Source: Glycomyces paridis
GTDB lineage: Bacteria; Actinomycetota; Actinomycetes; Mycobacteriales; Micromonosporaceae
Direction: 5' to 3'
Length of the DNA stretch: 64,000 bases
NCBI RefSeq assembly: GCF_004912155.1
Contig: NZ_STGX01000002.1
Span: forward strand, 327,030-391,029
The stretch's first letter is position 1. Each line of letters starts with the position of its first letter. The notes beneath the pieces are model-generated. The model searched no databases. It worked only from the letters and a program-made list of their open reading frames with translations, and was not told where the DNA came from. Made by a program: the position numbers and the translations under genes. Below, in pieces: positions 17,525 through 27,786 of the stretch.

Positions 17525-17878
17525 ATGACGTTGTCTATCGAGACCGCCACCACCGACACCGGTGTCGTCACCGTCGAACTCTCGGGCGAAGTCGACTACG
17601 CCACGGCGCCCCAGATCCGCGAGACGATCACCAACGCGCTCGAAGCCGGCGGGGCCACCGCCATCCGCGTCGACGTCGCCAAGGTGACGGTCCTCGACTC
17701 CACCGGCATCGGCACCATCGTCGTCGCCTACCGCATCGCCCGCGAGATGGGCGTCGCGCTGGCCGTGGTCAACCCCAACCGGTTCATCACCAGGCTGTTC
17801 ACCGTCGTCGGCGCCGAGGAGCTCCTGGAGGAGCCCACCGAGACGTTCTCCGGCAGGGAGCGCAGCGCGGCCGGATAG
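17525..17878 (+). CDS. STAS-domain anti-sigma factor antagonist
   Basis: A 117-residue single STAS domain of the SpoIIAA/RsbV/BldG group. The phosphorylatable serine lies in VLDSTGIGTIV, the family position; ELSGEVDYATAP is the conserved first strand and helix. Such proteins bind an anti-sigma kinase and so release a sigma factor; phosphorylation by the kinase turns them off. A possible RsbW-like partner is encoded at 27787, about 10 kb away, but pairing is only a guess. It stands alone between the two-component operon and kgd. Confidence 0.88.
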   Translation: MTLSIETATTDTGVVTVELSGEVDYATAPQIRETITNALEAGGATAIRVDVAKVTVLDSTGIGTIVVAYRIAREMGVALAVVNPNRFITRLFTVVGAEELLEEPTETFSGRERSAAG

Positions 17879-18157
17879 GCCCGCGTTCACCGGTACGCGT
17901 GACGCGCACGGCGCGCACGCGGCCGGTCCAAACGGACACCACAGGCGAAACCGACCGGCCCCAAGGGCCCCGTCGAAGGCTGTGTCGAACGAGACGCCCG
18001 CACGTTTTCACCTGCTGCGCAGCACATTCGCGGCGACCCGAGTGACCGGCCCCGCAACGGCGTTACCGGTACTACACTTTCGCGCTCCCCCGGTTACCCT
18101 TGAGTCCGGGGACTGCCGTCCCCGTTCACGCAGCGTCAAAGAAGAGGCGATTCAGTC

Positions 18158-21100
18158 GTGTCGAGTGCGACTCCGGGCAATCCGTTGACCGATTTCGGTG
18201 CCAATGAATGGCTGGTCAACGAGATGTATGAGCGTTACCGCGAAAACCCCGACAGTGTGAGCGCAGGGTGGCGCGAGTTCTTCGGCGGCGACCCCCGGAG
18301 CGCGTCGGCCGCCGAGGCCGCGCCCCAGGCGAGCGCCGCCCCCGAGCCGGCGCGTCCCGCCAAGGTTGAAACGGCAAAGCCTGAGAAGGCTCAGGTCGAG
18401 ACGGCTCCTGCCGCCCCCGAGCCCGCCGCTCCCGTCGAGGCCCCGTCCCCTGCACCCCTGATCGAACCCGCGACCGAGAAGGCGACCCCCGTGATCGAAC
18501 CTGGCGCTGAGCGCACCTCCGGCCCCGAAGGCGTGGCCGTGACCAAACCGCTCAAAGGCGTCGCCGCCAAGGTCGCCCAGAACATGGACGCGTCCCTGGA
18601 GATCCCCACCGCGACCTCGGTCCGGGCCGTCCCCGCGAAGCTCCTGTTCGACAACCGGATCGTCATCAACAACCACCTCAAGCGCGGCCAGGGCGGGAAG
18701 GTCTCCTTCACCCACCTCATCGGCTACGCGCTCGTGCAGGCGGTCAAGGCCCACCCGGGCATGAACGCCTCCTACAAGGTCGTCGACGGCAAGCCGCAGC
18801 TGGTCACCCCCGCCTCGGTGAACCTCGGCCTCGCCATCGACCTCGCCAAGCCCGACGGCACCCGCACGCTCGTGGTGCCCTCGATCAAGAACACCGAGTC
18901 GATGGACTTCCGCGAGTTCTGGCAGGCCTACGAGGACCTCGTGCGCCGCGCCCGCAACGGCAAGCTCACGATGGAGGACCACGCGGGGGCGACGCTGACG
19001 CTCACCAACCCCGGCGGCATCGGCACCGTCCACTCCGTGCCGCGCCTGATGAAGGGCCAGGGCCTCATCGTCGGCGTCGGCGCCATGGAGGTGCCCGCCG
19101 AGTTCGCCGGGGCCTCCGACGAGACCCTCTCCGACCTGGGCGTCTCCCGGATCATGACGGTCACCTCGACCTACGACCACCGGATCATCCAGGGCGCCGA
19201 ATCCGGCCAGTTCCTCGCCACGCTCCACCGGCTGCTGCTCGGCGACGGCTTCTTCGACGAGGTCTTCCGCTCCCTGCTCATCCCCTACGAGCCGGTCCGC
19301 TGGGTCCGCGACGTCTCCAAGACCCACGAAGGGCAGATCGACAAGAACGCCCGGGTCATCGAGCTCATCCACGCCTACCGGGTCCGCGGCCACCTCATGG
19401 CCGACACCAACCCGCTGCACTACGAGATCCGCCGCCACCCCGACCTCGACATCCTCTCGCACGGGCTGACCCTGTGGGACCTCGACCGGACCTTCCCGAT
19501 CGGCGGCTTCGCGGGCCAGCAGCGCATGAAGCTGCGCGAGATCCTCGGCGTCCTGCGCGACTCCTACTGCCGCCGCATCGGCGTGGAGTACATGCACATC
19601 CAGGACCCCGACGAACGCGCCTGGATCCAGCGGCGCATCGAGGTGCCCTTCGAGAAGCCGAAGGTCGAGGAGCAGAAGCACATCCTCGGTCGCCTCAACG
19701 CCGCCGAGGCCTTCGAGACCTTCCTCCAGACGAAGTTCGTGGGCCAGAAGCGCTTCTCGCTCGAAGGCGGCGAGTCGCTCATCCCGCTGCTCGACCGCAT
19801 CCTCAACGAGGCCGCGGGCGCCGACCTCGACGAGGTCGTCATCGGCATGCCCCACCGCGGGCGCCTCAACGTCCTCGCCAACATCATCGGCAAGAAGCTC
19901 TCCAAGATCTTCACCGAGTTCGAGGGCCACATCGACCCCAAGAGCATCGGCGGCTCCGGCGACGTCAAGTACCACCTGGGCATGACCGGCCGGTTCACCT
20001 CCCCCGACGGCAAGGGCGAGACCACGGTCTCCCTGTGCGCCAACCCGTCCCACCTGGAGGCCGTGAACCCGGTCCTGGAGGGCGTCGTGCGCGCCAAGCA
20101 GGACCGCCTCAACCTCGGCGAGGACGGCTTCACCGTCATGCCCGTCGCCATCCACGGCGACGCGGCCTTCGCGGGCCAGGGCGTGGTCGCCGAGACGCTC
20201 AACCTCTCGCAGCTGCGCGGCTACCGCACCGGCGGCACCGTCCACGTGGTCGTCAACAACCAGGTCGGTTTCACCACCGCCCCGACCCACTCACGGTCCT
20301 CGCTGTACTGCACCGACGTCGCCCGCATGATCCAGGCGCCGATCTTCCACGTCAACGGGGACGACCCCGAGGCCGTGGCCGAGGTCGCCAAGCTCGCGTT
20401 CGCGTTCCGCCAGCAGTTCCGCAAGGACGTCGTCATCGACATGGTCTGCTACCGGCGCCGCGGCCACAACGAGGGCGACGACCCCAAGATGACCAACCCG
20501 CAGATGTACCAGGTCATCGACGGCAAGCAGTCCGTGCGCAAGCTCTACACCCGCGCCCTCATCGGCCGCGGCGACATCACTATGGAGGACGCCGAGGAGG
20601 CGCTCGCGGACTACCAGGCCCAGCTCGAACGGGTCTTCCGCGAGACCAAGGAGGCCCTGGCCGGGCAGACCGGCCCGCTGCCGTGGCGCCACCAGCCCGA
20701 GCCGGTCGCCGACATCGACACCAGTGTGGACGCCGAGACCATCGCCATGATCGGCAAGGCCCACACCACGCTGCCCGAGGGCTTCGGCCCCCACAAGGCG
20801 GTCCGCCGGGTCCTGGAGAAGCGCAGCGAGATGTCCACCTCGGGCACCGTCGACTGGGCCTTCGCCGAGACCCTCGCGTTCGGCTCGCTCCTCATGCAGG
20901 GCAAGCCGGTTCGCCTCGCCGGGCAGGACTCGCGCCGCGGCACCTTCGTGCAGCGCCACGCCGTCGTCATCGACCAGGCCACCGGCGACGAGTACACGCC
21001 GCTGGCCCACCTCGGCGAGCACAGCGCGAAGCTGTTCATCTACGACTCGCTGCTGTCGGAGTACGCCGCCCTCGGCTTCGAGTACGGCTACTCGGTGGAG

Positions 21101-21892
21101 AACCCCGAGATGCTCGTCGCCTGGGAGGCCCAGTTCGGCGACTTCGTCGACGGCGCCCAGACGATCATCGACGAGTTCATCTCCTCGGGCGAGGCCAAGT
21201 GGGGCCAGCACTCCGGCGTGACGCTGCTGCTGCCGCACGGCCACGAGGGCGCGGGCCCCGACCACACCTCGGGCCGCATCGAGCGGTTCCTCCAGATGTG
21301 CGCCGACGAGAACATGCGCGTGGTCAACTCCACCAGCCCGGCCAACTACTTCCACCTGCTGCGCCGCCAGGCGCTCGACCCGGTCAAGAAGCCCCTGGTG
21401 GTCTTCACGCCCAAGTCGCTGCTGCGCCACAAGGCCGCCGTCAGCCAGTTGGACGAGTTCACCAACGGCCGCTTCCAGCCGGTCCTGCACGACCCGGCCA
21501 TCGCCGCCGGCGAGGTGCGGCCCGAGGACGTCAAGCGCGTCCTGCTGTGCGCCGGCAAGGTCTACTACGACCTCGCCGCCGCCCGCAAGAACCGCGGCGT
21601 CACCGACACCGCGATCCTGCGAGTCGAGCAGCTCTACCCGCTCCCGGCCGAGGAGCTCAAGGCCGCGCTCGGGGCGTTCCCGAACGCTACCGACACCGCG
21701 TGGGTCCAGGAGGAGCCGGCGAACCAGGGCGCCTGGTCGCACATCGCGCTCAACCTCCTCGAACAGCTCGGCGGGGTCCACCTGCGCCGCATCTCGCGCC
21801 CGGCCGCCGCCGCGCCGTCCACCGGCTCGCCGAAGGTCCACGAGGTCGAGCAGCAGGCGCTCGTCGACGTCGCGGTCCCGATGCCGCAGTAG
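18158..21892 (+). CDS. kgd: multifunctional 2-oxoglutarate dehydrogenase E1/succinyltransferase (Kgd/OdhA type)
   Basis: A 1244-residue actinobacterial fusion enzyme of the TCA cycle. Residues 1-45 ([20 protein letters not shown]) are the E1 N-terminal segment; 45-125 is a Pro/Ala/Glu-rich linker; about 125-360 is an E2-like succinyltransferase domain ([18 protein letters not shown], ending [17 protein letters not shown]); the rest is a thiamine-diphosphate E1 with [37 protein letters not shown] and the C-terminal transketolase-like domain ([20 protein letters not shown]). It acts with E3 and lipoylated E2 elsewhere. GTG 18158 is preceded by AGAGG. A -10-like TACACT lies at 18073-18078. Confidence 0.96.
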   Translation: MSSATPGNPLTDFGANEWLVNEMYERYRENPDSVSAGWREFFGGDPRSASAAEAAPQASAAPEPARPAKVETAKPEKAQVETAPAAPEPAAPVEAPSPAPLIEPATEKATPVIEPGAERTSGPEGVAVTKPLKGVAAKVAQNMDASLEIPTATSVRAVPAKLLFDNRIVINNHLKRGQGGKVSFTHLIGYALVQAVKAHPGMNASYKVVDGKPQLVTPASVNLGLAIDLAKPDGTRTLVVPSIKNTESMDFREFWQAYEDLVRRARNGKLTMEDHAGATLTLTNPGGIGTVHSVPRLMKGQGLIVGVGAMEVPAEFAGASDETLSDLGVSRIMTVTSTYDHRIIQGAESGQFLATLHRLLLGDGFFDEVFRSLLIPYEPVRWVRDVSKTHEGQIDKNARVIELIHAYRVRGHLMADTNPLHYEIRRHPDLDILSHGLTLWDLDRTFPIGGFAGQQRMKLREILGVLRDSYCRRIGVEYMHIQDPDERAWIQRRIEVPFEKPKVEEQKHILGRLNAAEAFETFLQTKFVGQKRFSLEGGESLIPLLDRILNEAAGADLDEVVIGMPHRGRLNVLANIIGKKLSKIFTEFEGHIDPKSIGGSGDVKYHLGMTGRFTSPDGKGETTVSLCANPSHLEAVNPVLEGVVRAKQDRLNLGEDGFTVMPVAIHGDAAFAGQGVVAETLNLSQLRGYRTGGTVHVVVNNQVGFTTAPTHSRSSLYCTDVARMIQAPIFHVNGDDPEAVAEVAKLAFAFRQQFRKDVVIDMVCYRRRGHNEGDDPKMTNPQMYQVIDGKQSVRKLYTRALIGRGDITMEDAEEALADYQAQLERVFRETKEALAGQTGPLPWRHQPEPVADIDTSVDAETIAMIGKAHTTLPEGFGPHKAVRRVLEKRSEMSTSGTVDWAFAETLAFGSLLMQGKPVRLAGQDSRRGTFVQRHAVVIDQATGDEYTPLAHLGEHSAKLFIYDSLLSEYAALGFEYGYSVENPEMLVAWEAQFGDFVDGAQTIIDEFISSGEAKWGQHSGVTLLLPHGHEGAGPDHTSGRIERFLQMCADENMRVVNSTSPANYFHLLRRQALDPVKKPLVVFTPKSLLRHKAAVSQLDEFTNGRFQPVLHDPAIAAGEVRPEDVKRVLLCAGKVYYDLAAARKNRGVTDTAILRVEQLYPLPAEELKAALGAFPNATDTAWVQEEPANQGAWSHIALNLLEQLGGVHLRRISRPAAAAPSTGSPKVHEVEQQALVDVAVPMPQ

Positions 21893-21908
21893 GCGCACCA
21901 GAACCGCA

Positions 21909-21932
21909 GGGGGAGGCCGAAAGGCCTCCCCC
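21909..21932 (+). terminator. hairpin terminator of kgd
   Basis: Perfect 10-bp stem GGGGGAGGCC with a GAAA tetraloop 17 nt after the kgd stop. Confidence 0.75.
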
Positions 21933-21990
21933 GCTCGCGTTCTCGGGACGGCACGGGCCGCGCTCCGCCCGAGAAAGCCGGAAACTTTTT

Positions 21991-22051
21991 CACGTAGGAC
22001 GGGTTTCTACGTGTGTGAACTCTTGACTCTCACCATGAGAGCGGTAACAAT
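21991..22051 (+). promoter_or_regulatory. promoter and operator region of the sugar ABC operon
   Basis: A perfect inverted repeat CACGTAG-N9-CTACGTG (21991-22013) precedes a promoter-like pair TTGACT (22023-22028) and TAACAA (22045-22050) spaced by 16 bp. A second small inverted repeat CTCTC-ACCAT-GAGAG (22027-22041) sits between the boxes, where a repressor would block RNA polymerase. The regulator is not in the window. Confidence 0.5.
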
Positions 22052-22114
22052 GTCAGGACGGCCCACCCTTCCACCGGCCGACCCGACAAAGTTTCACATT
22101 GGAGTGATGCATTG

Positions 22115-23443
22115 ATGCGGAACCATCCCTCGCCCCCTGGGTCGATCTCCAGGCGGGCGCTCCTCACCGGGACGGCCGCGGCCGCCGGCGTCGGGCTGGC
22201 CGGGTGCGGCTCGATCACCGGCGGACTCAGCGGCAGGACCCGCGTGAAGCAGTGGAACCTCCTCGCCGGCGGCGACGGCGCGATCATGACCGAGATGCAC
22301 GGCGACTTCTCGGCCGAGCACCCCGACGTCGAGCTCCAGGCCACCACCTTCGGCTGGGGCACGCCGTTCTACACCCGCCTGGTCATGGGCGCCTCCTCCG
22401 GCAACGCCTCCGACATCGCGACCATCCACCTCTCACGCCTCAAGAGCCTCTCCCCCGGGACGCTCATGGACCCGATCGGCGTCGACGAGCTCAAGGACCA
22501 CGGCCTCAACCCCGAGGACTTCCCCGAGAAGATCTGGGAGAAGGCCTTCGCCGACGACGAGCTCTACGCCATCCCGCTCGACACCCACGCGCTCGTCAAC
22601 TACTACAACAAGGACGTCTGCGGCCAGGTCGGCGCCCTCAACCCCGACGGCACCCTCCTGGTGACCGACGGCGTCGAGGAGTACTTCGACCTCCTGCGCG
22701 CCGTCAAGGAGGTCACCGGCGAGTTCGGCACCTCCCTCGACACCTTCGGCGGCTGGCGCCAGTTCTGGGCCTGGTACCGCCAGCAGGACGGCGAGATGAC
22801 CTTCGCCGACGGCGACTACGAGATGGACGACGACAAGGCGCTCGCGGCCATCGAGATCATGTACAAGATGGCCGAAGAGGGCCTGTGCCCCACCTTCGCC
22901 GACGGCGGCCAGTGCTCGGCCAACTTCGAGACCGGGGCCGCCGGACTCGTCCAGGTCGGCAACTGGGAGATCAACCGCTTCAAGTTGTTCAACCCCGACA
23001 ACCCCGAGTGGTTCTCCATGACCGAGATGCCCTCGTTCTACAACGGCAACCGCTACACCCAGGGCGACTGCCACTCCTTCGTGCTCCCCCGCCACAACAG
23101 CTGGGACCCCGACGTCCGCGAGGCCGCACTGGAGTACGCGGCCTACATGCTCCAACACAGCTTCCGCTGGGGCGAGGGCGGCGGCCACACCCCGGCCTAC
23201 CTCCCCGTCACCGAGAGCGCCGAATACCAGGCTCTGCAACCGAACGCGGAGTACTCCGGCGTGGTCCAGAACGTCCAGTTCGACCCCGACGCCTGGTTCT
23301 CCGGATCGGCCGCGCGGCTCTTCGACGAGACCGGCTCGATCTTCAACCAGGTGTACGCGCTCGCGATGACCCCCGAGGACGCCCTGGCCCTCATGAAGGA
23401 GCGCATCGAAACGCTGCTCGCCCTCCCCTCGCCGGTCGATTGA
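22115..23443 (+). CDS. sugar ABC transporter substrate-binding lipoprotein
   Basis: About 442 residues. The N-terminus has a Tat-like SRRALL followed by a hydrophobic segment and lipobox LAGC with Cys31 as the lipidated residue. The mature protein has the family 1 extracellular solute-binding fold (EMHGDFSAEHPDVELQ, GNASDIATIHLSRL, YAIPLDTHALVNYYNKD). It would capture an oligosaccharide or similar sugar outside the membrane and hand it to the two permeases that follow. ATG 22115 is preferred over TTG 22112; GGAG lies at 22101-22104. No ATPase is in the operon, so a shared MsiK-type ATPase is likely. Confidence 0.9.
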   Translation: MRNHPSPPGSISRRALLTGTAAAAGVGLAGCGSITGGLSGRTRVKQWNLLAGGDGAIMTEMHGDFSAEHPDVELQATTFGWGTPFYTRLVMGASSGNASDIATIHLSRLKSLSPGTLMDPIGVDELKDHGLNPEDFPEKIWEKAFADDELYAIPLDTHALVNYYNKDVCGQVGALNPDGTLLVTDGVEEYFDLLRAVKEVTGEFGTSLDTFGGWRQFWAWYRQQDGEMTFADGDYEMDDDKALAAIEIMYKMAEEGLCPTFADGGQCSANFETGAAGLVQVGNWEINRFKLFNPDNPEWFSMTEMPSFYNGNRYTQGDCHSFVLPRHNSWDPDVREAALEYAAYMLQHSFRWGEGGGHTPAYLPVTESAEYQALQPNAEYSGVVQNVQFDPDAWFSGSAARLFDETGSIFNQVYALAMTPEDALALMKERIETLLALPSPVD

Positions 23444-23462
23444 AACGTTCCATAGGACTCCC

Positions 23463-24404
23463 ATGACAGTGAAAACAGAGGCACCTCCGGTGCCGGCCGC
23501 GATGACGCGGCCCCCTCAAGCGAACGCCAAGAAGACCTCGTGGACCGGCCTGTGGTTCGTCCTCCCCTTCGCGGCCTTCTACGCCCTGTTCCTCGTCTAC
23601 CCGACCTTCCTCGGGCTCTACTACTCGTTCACCGACAAGAGCCTCACCGGCCGCGCCGCCTCCTGGATCGGCCTGGAGAACTGGGCCGAGGCCTTCGGCG
23701 ACGAGCGGGCCTGGGCCGCGCTCAAGAACACCGCAGTCTTCACCCTGTGGTCGACCCCGATCCTGGTGATCCTGGCGATCGTCTTCGCGCTCCTGGTCCA
23801 CCGCGCCCGCAAGATGGGCTGGTTCCTGCGCATGGCGTTCTTCGCGCCGTTCGTCGTCCCGGTCTCGGTCGTCACCATGGTCTGGACCTGGATCTACCAG
23901 CCCGACGGCGGCCTGCTCAACCACTACCTCCAGCTCTTCGGCATCCAGGACGCCTCGACGCCGCAGATCTGGCTCCAGGGCGAGAACGGCATCGCCATGT
24001 GGTCGGTCGTCATCACGACCGTCTGGTGGACCCTCGGGTTCAACTTCCTGCTGTACCTGGCCGCGCTCCAGACCATCGACCCGAACGTCTACGAGGCCTC
24101 CTCGATCGACGGCGCGAACTGGTGGCAGCAGCTGCGGAGCATCACCCTGCCGCTGCTCAACCGCACCACCGCCATGGTCATCACGCTCCAGCTCATCGCG
24201 AGCCTGCGCATCTTCGACCAGATGTACATCATGACCGGCGGCGGACCGAACCGCGAGACCGAAGTGGCCATCCACTACATCTACATCGCGGGCTTCGAGG
24301 GCTTCCGCATCGGCTACGCCTCGGCGCTGTCCTATGTGCTCTTCGTGCTCATCCTCGTCGTCTCCGTCTTCCAGTTCCGGCTGTTCTCCCGGAAGGAGGA
24401 CTGA
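23463..24404 (+). CDS. sugar ABC transporter permease (MalF-like)
   Basis: A 313-residue inner-membrane permease with six predicted helices (first: FVLPFAAFYALFLVYPTFLG). The EAA loop that docks to the ATPase is visible as YEASSIDGANWWQQLRSITLP. It follows the binding protein by 19 bp with AGGA upstream of the ATG, and its stop is one base short of the next ATG, so the genes form one operon for import of a carbohydrate. Confidence 0.92.
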   Translation: MTVKTEAPPVPAAMTRPPQANAKKTSWTGLWFVLPFAAFYALFLVYPTFLGLYYSFTDKSLTGRAASWIGLENWAEAFGDERAWAALKNTAVFTLWSTPILVILAIVFALLVHRARKMGWFLRMAFFAPFVVPVSVVTMVWTWIYQPDGGLLNHYLQLFGIQDASTPQIWLQGENGIAMWSVVITTVWWTLGFNFLLYLAALQTIDPNVYEASSIDGANWWQQLRSITLPLLNRTTAMVITLQLIASLRIFDQMYIMTGGGPNRETEVAIHYIYIAGFEGFRIGYASALSYVLFVLILVVSVFQFRLFSRKED

Positions 24405-24405
24405 C

Positions 24406-25296
24406 ATGACCGCAGTACAAGAGAGGGCCGCCGCCGCCGCGTCGGCGCCGCCGGCGGTGCGCCGCCGCCGCTTCAAGAAGCCCACCGTGGGCGCCGTCAT
24501 CGTGTACGTCGCCGCGACCGCGCTCGCGATCCTGTGGCTGCTCCCGCTCCTGTGGGCGCTGTCGACCTCCCTGAAGGCCGAGACCGAGGCCAGCCTCGGG
24601 CAGGACATCCACTGGTGGCCCCGGGACTGGTCGATCGAGGGCTACAGGATCCTGCTCGAACGCGGGGACCACCTCACGTGGATGCTGAACTCCACGATCG
24701 TCTCCACGATCGTGACCGTGCTGACGCTGGTGCTGTGCACCCTCGCCGCGTACGGGTTCTCGCGGTTCGACTTCCCCGCCAAGAACATCATCTTCGGCGC
24801 GATCATCGCCGGCCTGATGGTGCCCGCCCAGGCGCTCATCATCCCGCTGTTCGACCTGGTCAACGCGCTTCACATGGGCGGCACCTACTGGGGCCTGGCG
24901 CTCCCGCAGGTGGTCGCCCCGGTCATGGTGTTCATCCTCAAGCGGTTCTTCGACGCGATCCCGCGCGACTACGAGGAGGCCGCGAAGCTCGACGGCGCCG
25001 GGCACCTCCGCATCCTGTGGAACGTGATCCTGCCGGTCTCGGGGCCGATCATGGCCGCGGTCGGCATCTTCACCTTCATCGGCTCCTGGAACAACTTCCT
25101 GTGGCCGATGCTCATCGCGACCGACCCGTCGATGATGACCCTCCCGGTCGGCCTCCAGGCCGTGGCCGGCGGTTACGGCCTGTTCTACGCCCAGACGATG
25201 GCCTCCGCGGTCATCGGCGCGGCCCCGCTGCTGATCATCTTCCTGATCTTCCAGAAGCGGATCGTCGAGGGCGTCGCGGGCGTCGGCCTGAAGTAG
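24406..25296 (+). CDS. sugar ABC transporter permease (MalG-like)
   Basis: A 296-residue permease with six membrane helices; the EAA loop reads YEEAAKLDGAGHLRILWNVI with LP following. It is the second permease of the carbohydrate importer; the start ATG 24406 lies directly after the MalF-like stop, with GGAGGA upstream. A strong hairpin terminator follows. The absence of an ATPase gene next to it suggests use of a common ATPase encoded elsewhere. Confidence 0.92.
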   Translation: MTAVQERAAAAASAPPAVRRRRFKKPTVGAVIVYVAATALAILWLLPLLWALSTSLKAETEASLGQDIHWWPRDWSIEGYRILLERGDHLTWMLNSTIVSTIVTVLTLVLCTLAAYGFSRFDFPAKNIIFGAIIAGLMVPAQALIIPLFDLVNALHMGGTYWGLALPQVVAPVMVFILKRFFDAIPRDYEEAAKLDGAGHLRILWNVILPVSGPIMAAVGIFTFIGSWNNFLWPMLIATDPSMMTLPVGLQAVAGGYGLFYAQTMASAVIGAAPLLIIFLIFQKRIVEGVAGVGLK

Positions 25297-25309
25297 ACGC
25301 GCACGAAGC

Positions 25310-25339
25310 AGCGGGACCCGGTGCGAACCGGGTCCCGCT
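25310..25339 (+). terminator. hairpin terminator of the sugar ABC operon
   Basis: Perfect 13-bp stem AGCGGGACCCGGT with a GCGA loop, followed by TT. It lies between convergent genes and may act in both directions. Confidence 0.8.
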
Positions 25340-25351
25340 TTCATGTGCGCG

Positions 25352-25840
25352 TCACAGGACCCCTTGCTCGACCAGGCAGGACGCCGGGCTGAAGCCGACG
25401 GTGTCGCCGGACTGGATCCTGATCCAGGTGGTCTCCCATCGCAGCCCCGCGCAGCCGATGGTCCTCCCGCCCTCGATCGTCTCGCACGCCCCGTGCACGA
25501 CGGTGTCGTCGTGCAAGCGCACGAGCCGGCGCGCGCCCATGTCGGGCTGGGTGAAGATGGAGACGCCGAATGTCGCGTTCACGGTGTAGGCGCACGACAG
25601 CGACTGCTCGGCGGTCCAGCCCTCGGTGAGGATGGCGCGCTGCGCGGCGATCGGATGGGCGTCGGTGCCCGAGGCGCCCGAGCCCTCCGAGGCCGAACTC
25701 TCCCCGTGCTTGGCCAGTGCGACCGCCACGACCATGATGGCCGCCGCGATCGCGATCCGCACCAGGAGCTTCTTGGTCACCGCCCAGGTGCTCCCGGCGG
25801 CGGACTTGAGCCCGCCCTTGACACGAGCCATTGCTGACAT
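25352..25840 (-). CDS. small secreted or membrane-anchored SH3-like protein
   Basis: A 162-residue protein: basic N-terminus, one membrane segment (LLVRIAIAAAIMVVAVALA), a Ser/Gly-rich linker (SSASEGSGASGTDAH) and a C-terminal domain of about 90 residues with four cysteines (SLSCAY, HGACETI, IGCAGLRW, PASCLVE) that resembles bacterial SH3-like repeats. These cysteines could form two disulfides outside the cell. ATG 25840 has GGGAGAA upstream. The function is unknown. Confidence 0.7.
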   Translation of the reverse strand: MSAMARVKGGLKSAAGSTWAVTKKLLVRIAIAAAIMVVAVALAKHGESSASEGSGASGTDAHPIAAQRAILTEGWTAEQSLSCAYTVNATFGVSIFTQPDMGARRLVRLHDDTVVHGACETIEGGRTIGCAGLRWETTWIRIQSGDTVGFSPASCLVEQGVL

Positions 25841-26049
25841 GCCCGTTCTCCCCTGCCTCCGGCGCGCGAGTGCTCCCGGCGCCCGACCGTCGATGCCGGG
25901 GCGCGGAGCGCCTTCGCGTCCGGTCCGGTCCGCCGGGCGGCGGGCCGATCGGTCGCCGGCATCCGTTTCAGGGTGCGGGCAGGCAGGGGCCCGTGTGGGG
26001 CGAACGGGCGAGAAACCGGCCCCACTGTCGTACTTACGACGCTGGGTTT

Positions 26050-27012
26050 CTAGGCCGCGCGCACGACGACCTTGCCGAACGCCTCGCCCGAGGCCAGGCG
26101 GCGCAGGGCCGCCTCGGCGTCGGCGAGGGCGTGGACGGAGTCCACTACCGGGCGCACGCCCTGCTCGACGCAGAAGCGGACGAGCTCGGCGAGCTCCTCG
26201 CGGGTGCCCATGGTCGAGCCGAGGATCTCCAGCTGCCGGAAGAAGACGTGCCGCAGGTCGACCTCGGCCAGGTGGCCGCCGGTGACCCCGCAGTTGACCA
26301 GGCGCCCGCCGGGTTTGAGGGACTTGATCGAGTGCTCCACGACCGGCGCGCCGACGGAGTCGACGACGACGTCGACGCGTTCGGGCAGGCGCGCGCCGGG
26401 CTCGACGGCGACGGCGCCGAGCTCCTCGGCGCGCTCGCGCCGCTCGGGGCTGCGCCCGGTGGCGTAGACGCGCAGGCCCAGGGCCTTGGCGAGCACGATC
26501 GCGGCGGTGGCGACGCCGCCGCCGGTGCCCTGGACGAGGACGGCGTCCCCGGGACGGGCCCGTCCGCGGACGGTGAGCATCCGCCAGGCGGTGAGGTAGG
26601 CCGTGGGCAGGCAGGCGGCCTCGTCGGCGCTCCAGCCCGAGGGCAGGGGCAGGAGGTTGCGGGCGGGGACGGCGACGGACTCGGCGAGGGTGCCGGGGTG
26701 CAGCTCTGACAGGAGGGTGCGCGCGGGGTCGAGGGTCTCGTCGGGGAGCGCGGCGTCGGCGACGACGGGGTAGACCAGGGCCAGGTCGCCGTCGGCGGTG
26801 CGGGCGACGGCGTCGGTCCCGAGGATCATCGGGCACTGGTCGGCGCGCAGGCCGACGCCCGCGAGGGACCACAGATCGTGGCGGTTGAGCGAGGCGGCGA
26901 CGACCGCGACGCGGGTCCAGCCCGCGGGCGTCTCGGGCGCGTCGGTCTCGCCGACCTCCAGGGCGGCGAACGGGTCCTCGGGATTCACGGTGCGGGCGTA
27001 GGCGGCGAGCAT
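26050..27012 (-). CDS. quinone-oxidoreductase-like zinc-free MDR dehydrogenase
   Basis: A 320-residue medium-chain dehydrogenase/reductase. An N-terminal GroES-like domain (RVAVVAASLNRHDLW, MILGTDAVA) is followed by a Rossmann domain with VLVQGTGGGVATAAIVLAKALG and TGRSPERRERAEELGA, which points to NADP(H). The structural-zinc cysteines are absent, as in quinone oxidoreductases. The substrate is unknown. It is divergent from sodN, 190 bp apart. Confidence 0.85.
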   Translation of the reverse strand: MLAAYARTVNPEDPFAALEVGETDAPETPAGWTRVAVVAASLNRHDLWSLAGVGLRADQCPMILGTDAVARTADGDLALVYPVVADAALPDETLDPARTLLSELHPGTLAESVAVPARNLLPLPSGWSADEAACLPTAYLTAWRMLTVRGRARPGDAVLVQGTGGGVATAAIVLAKALGLRVYATGRSPERRERAEELGAVAVEPGARLPERVDVVVDSVGAPVVEHSIKSLKPGGRLVNCGVTGGHLAEVDLRHVFFRQLEILGSTMGTREELAELVRFCVEQGVRPVVDSVHALADAEAALRRLASGEAFGKVVVRAA

Positions 27013-27202
27013 CGGATCTGACCTCCAGCGTGCGGGCCGGGTCGCGGCTCCGCGTCGATTGCACTGTCCATCATGGTGTTCGGAGTGGAACGTCGGAACA
27101 TCCCAACTCTAGGGGGTGTCCCAGGGGCAGGCCCGGATCGGGCCTCCGGAGAGGTAGGGTCGGCGATGGAATCACTACCCAACTGAAGAAGCTGGAGGGG
27201 CG

Positions 27203-27613
27203 ATGTTCAAGCCTCTGTTCAAGCGGATCCTGCCGCAGGTCTCGGCTTCGGCCCACTGCGATCTGCCTTGCGGGGTCTACGATCCCGCGCAAGCGCGCAT
27301 CGAGGCGGAGTCGGTCAAGGCCATCTGCGAGAAGTACCAGGCCAACGAGGACCCGGAGTTCCGGACCCGCGCCCTGATCATCAAGGAGCAGCGCTCCAAC
27401 CTGGTCAAGGAGCACCTGTGGGTGCTGTGGACCGACTACTTCAAGCCGCCGCACTTCGAGAAGTACCCGCAGCTGCACACCCTCGTGAACGAGGCGACGA
27501 AGCTCGCGGGCGCCTCGGGCGCCAAGGGCTCGGCCGACCCGAAGGTCGCCGAGGAGCTGCTGGCCAAGATCGACCAGATCGCCGAGATCTTCTGGGAGAC
27601 CAAGAAGGCCTAG
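27203..27613 (+). CDS. sodN: nickel-containing superoxide dismutase
   Basis: A 136-residue Ni-SOD precursor. A 17-residue leader (MFKPLFKRILPQVSASA) precedes the nickel hook HCDLPCGVYDP, whose His18, Cys19 and Cys23 supply the ligands after cleavage. The rest (IEAESVKAICEKYQANEDPE, LVKEHLWVLWTDYFKPPHFE) is the four-helix bundle that makes the hexamer. It converts superoxide in the cytoplasm. GGAGGGG precedes the ATG, and TAGGGT is a possible -10. The maturation protease gene sodX usually found beside sodN in Streptomyces is not adjacent here. Confidence 0.96.
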   Translation: MFKPLFKRILPQVSASAHCDLPCGVYDPAQARIEAESVKAICEKYQANEDPEFRTRALIIKEQRSNLVKEHLWVLWTDYFKPPHFEKYPQLHTLVNEATKLAGASGAKGSADPKVAEELLAKIDQIAEIFWETKKA

Positions 27614-27628
27614 GACCGCACCGGTCGA

Positions 27629-27668
27629 GGAGCGCCCGGTCCCGCATGTCGGCGGGGCCGGGCGCTCC
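27629..27668 (+). terminator. hairpin terminator of sodN
   Basis: Long stem: outer arms GGAGCGCCCGG (27629-27639) and CCGGGCGCTCC (27658-27668), with an inner CCCGC/GCGGG stem, 16 nt after the sodN stop. Confidence 0.75.
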
Positions 27669-27786
27669 CCCGTTCGGTCGGGTTTCGGGGCGGGGTGGTC
27701 CGCGCGGCGGGGCCGTTCGGATTATCCTTTACCAGCGGGGAGGCGTTCGGGTTCACCGGCGCCTCACGACGTCACAGGAAGCGGCG

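Noticed and set aside
18152..20290. A 712-codon minus-strand frame opposite kgd.
   Set aside because: Antisense shadow of the 2-oxoglutarate dehydrogenase gene.
27077..27100. TGTTC-N14-GAACA upstream of sodN as a LexA or Nur box.
   Set aside because: Spacing does not fit the LexA site (GAAC-N4-GTTC) or the Nur consensus, and the arms are only 5 bp.
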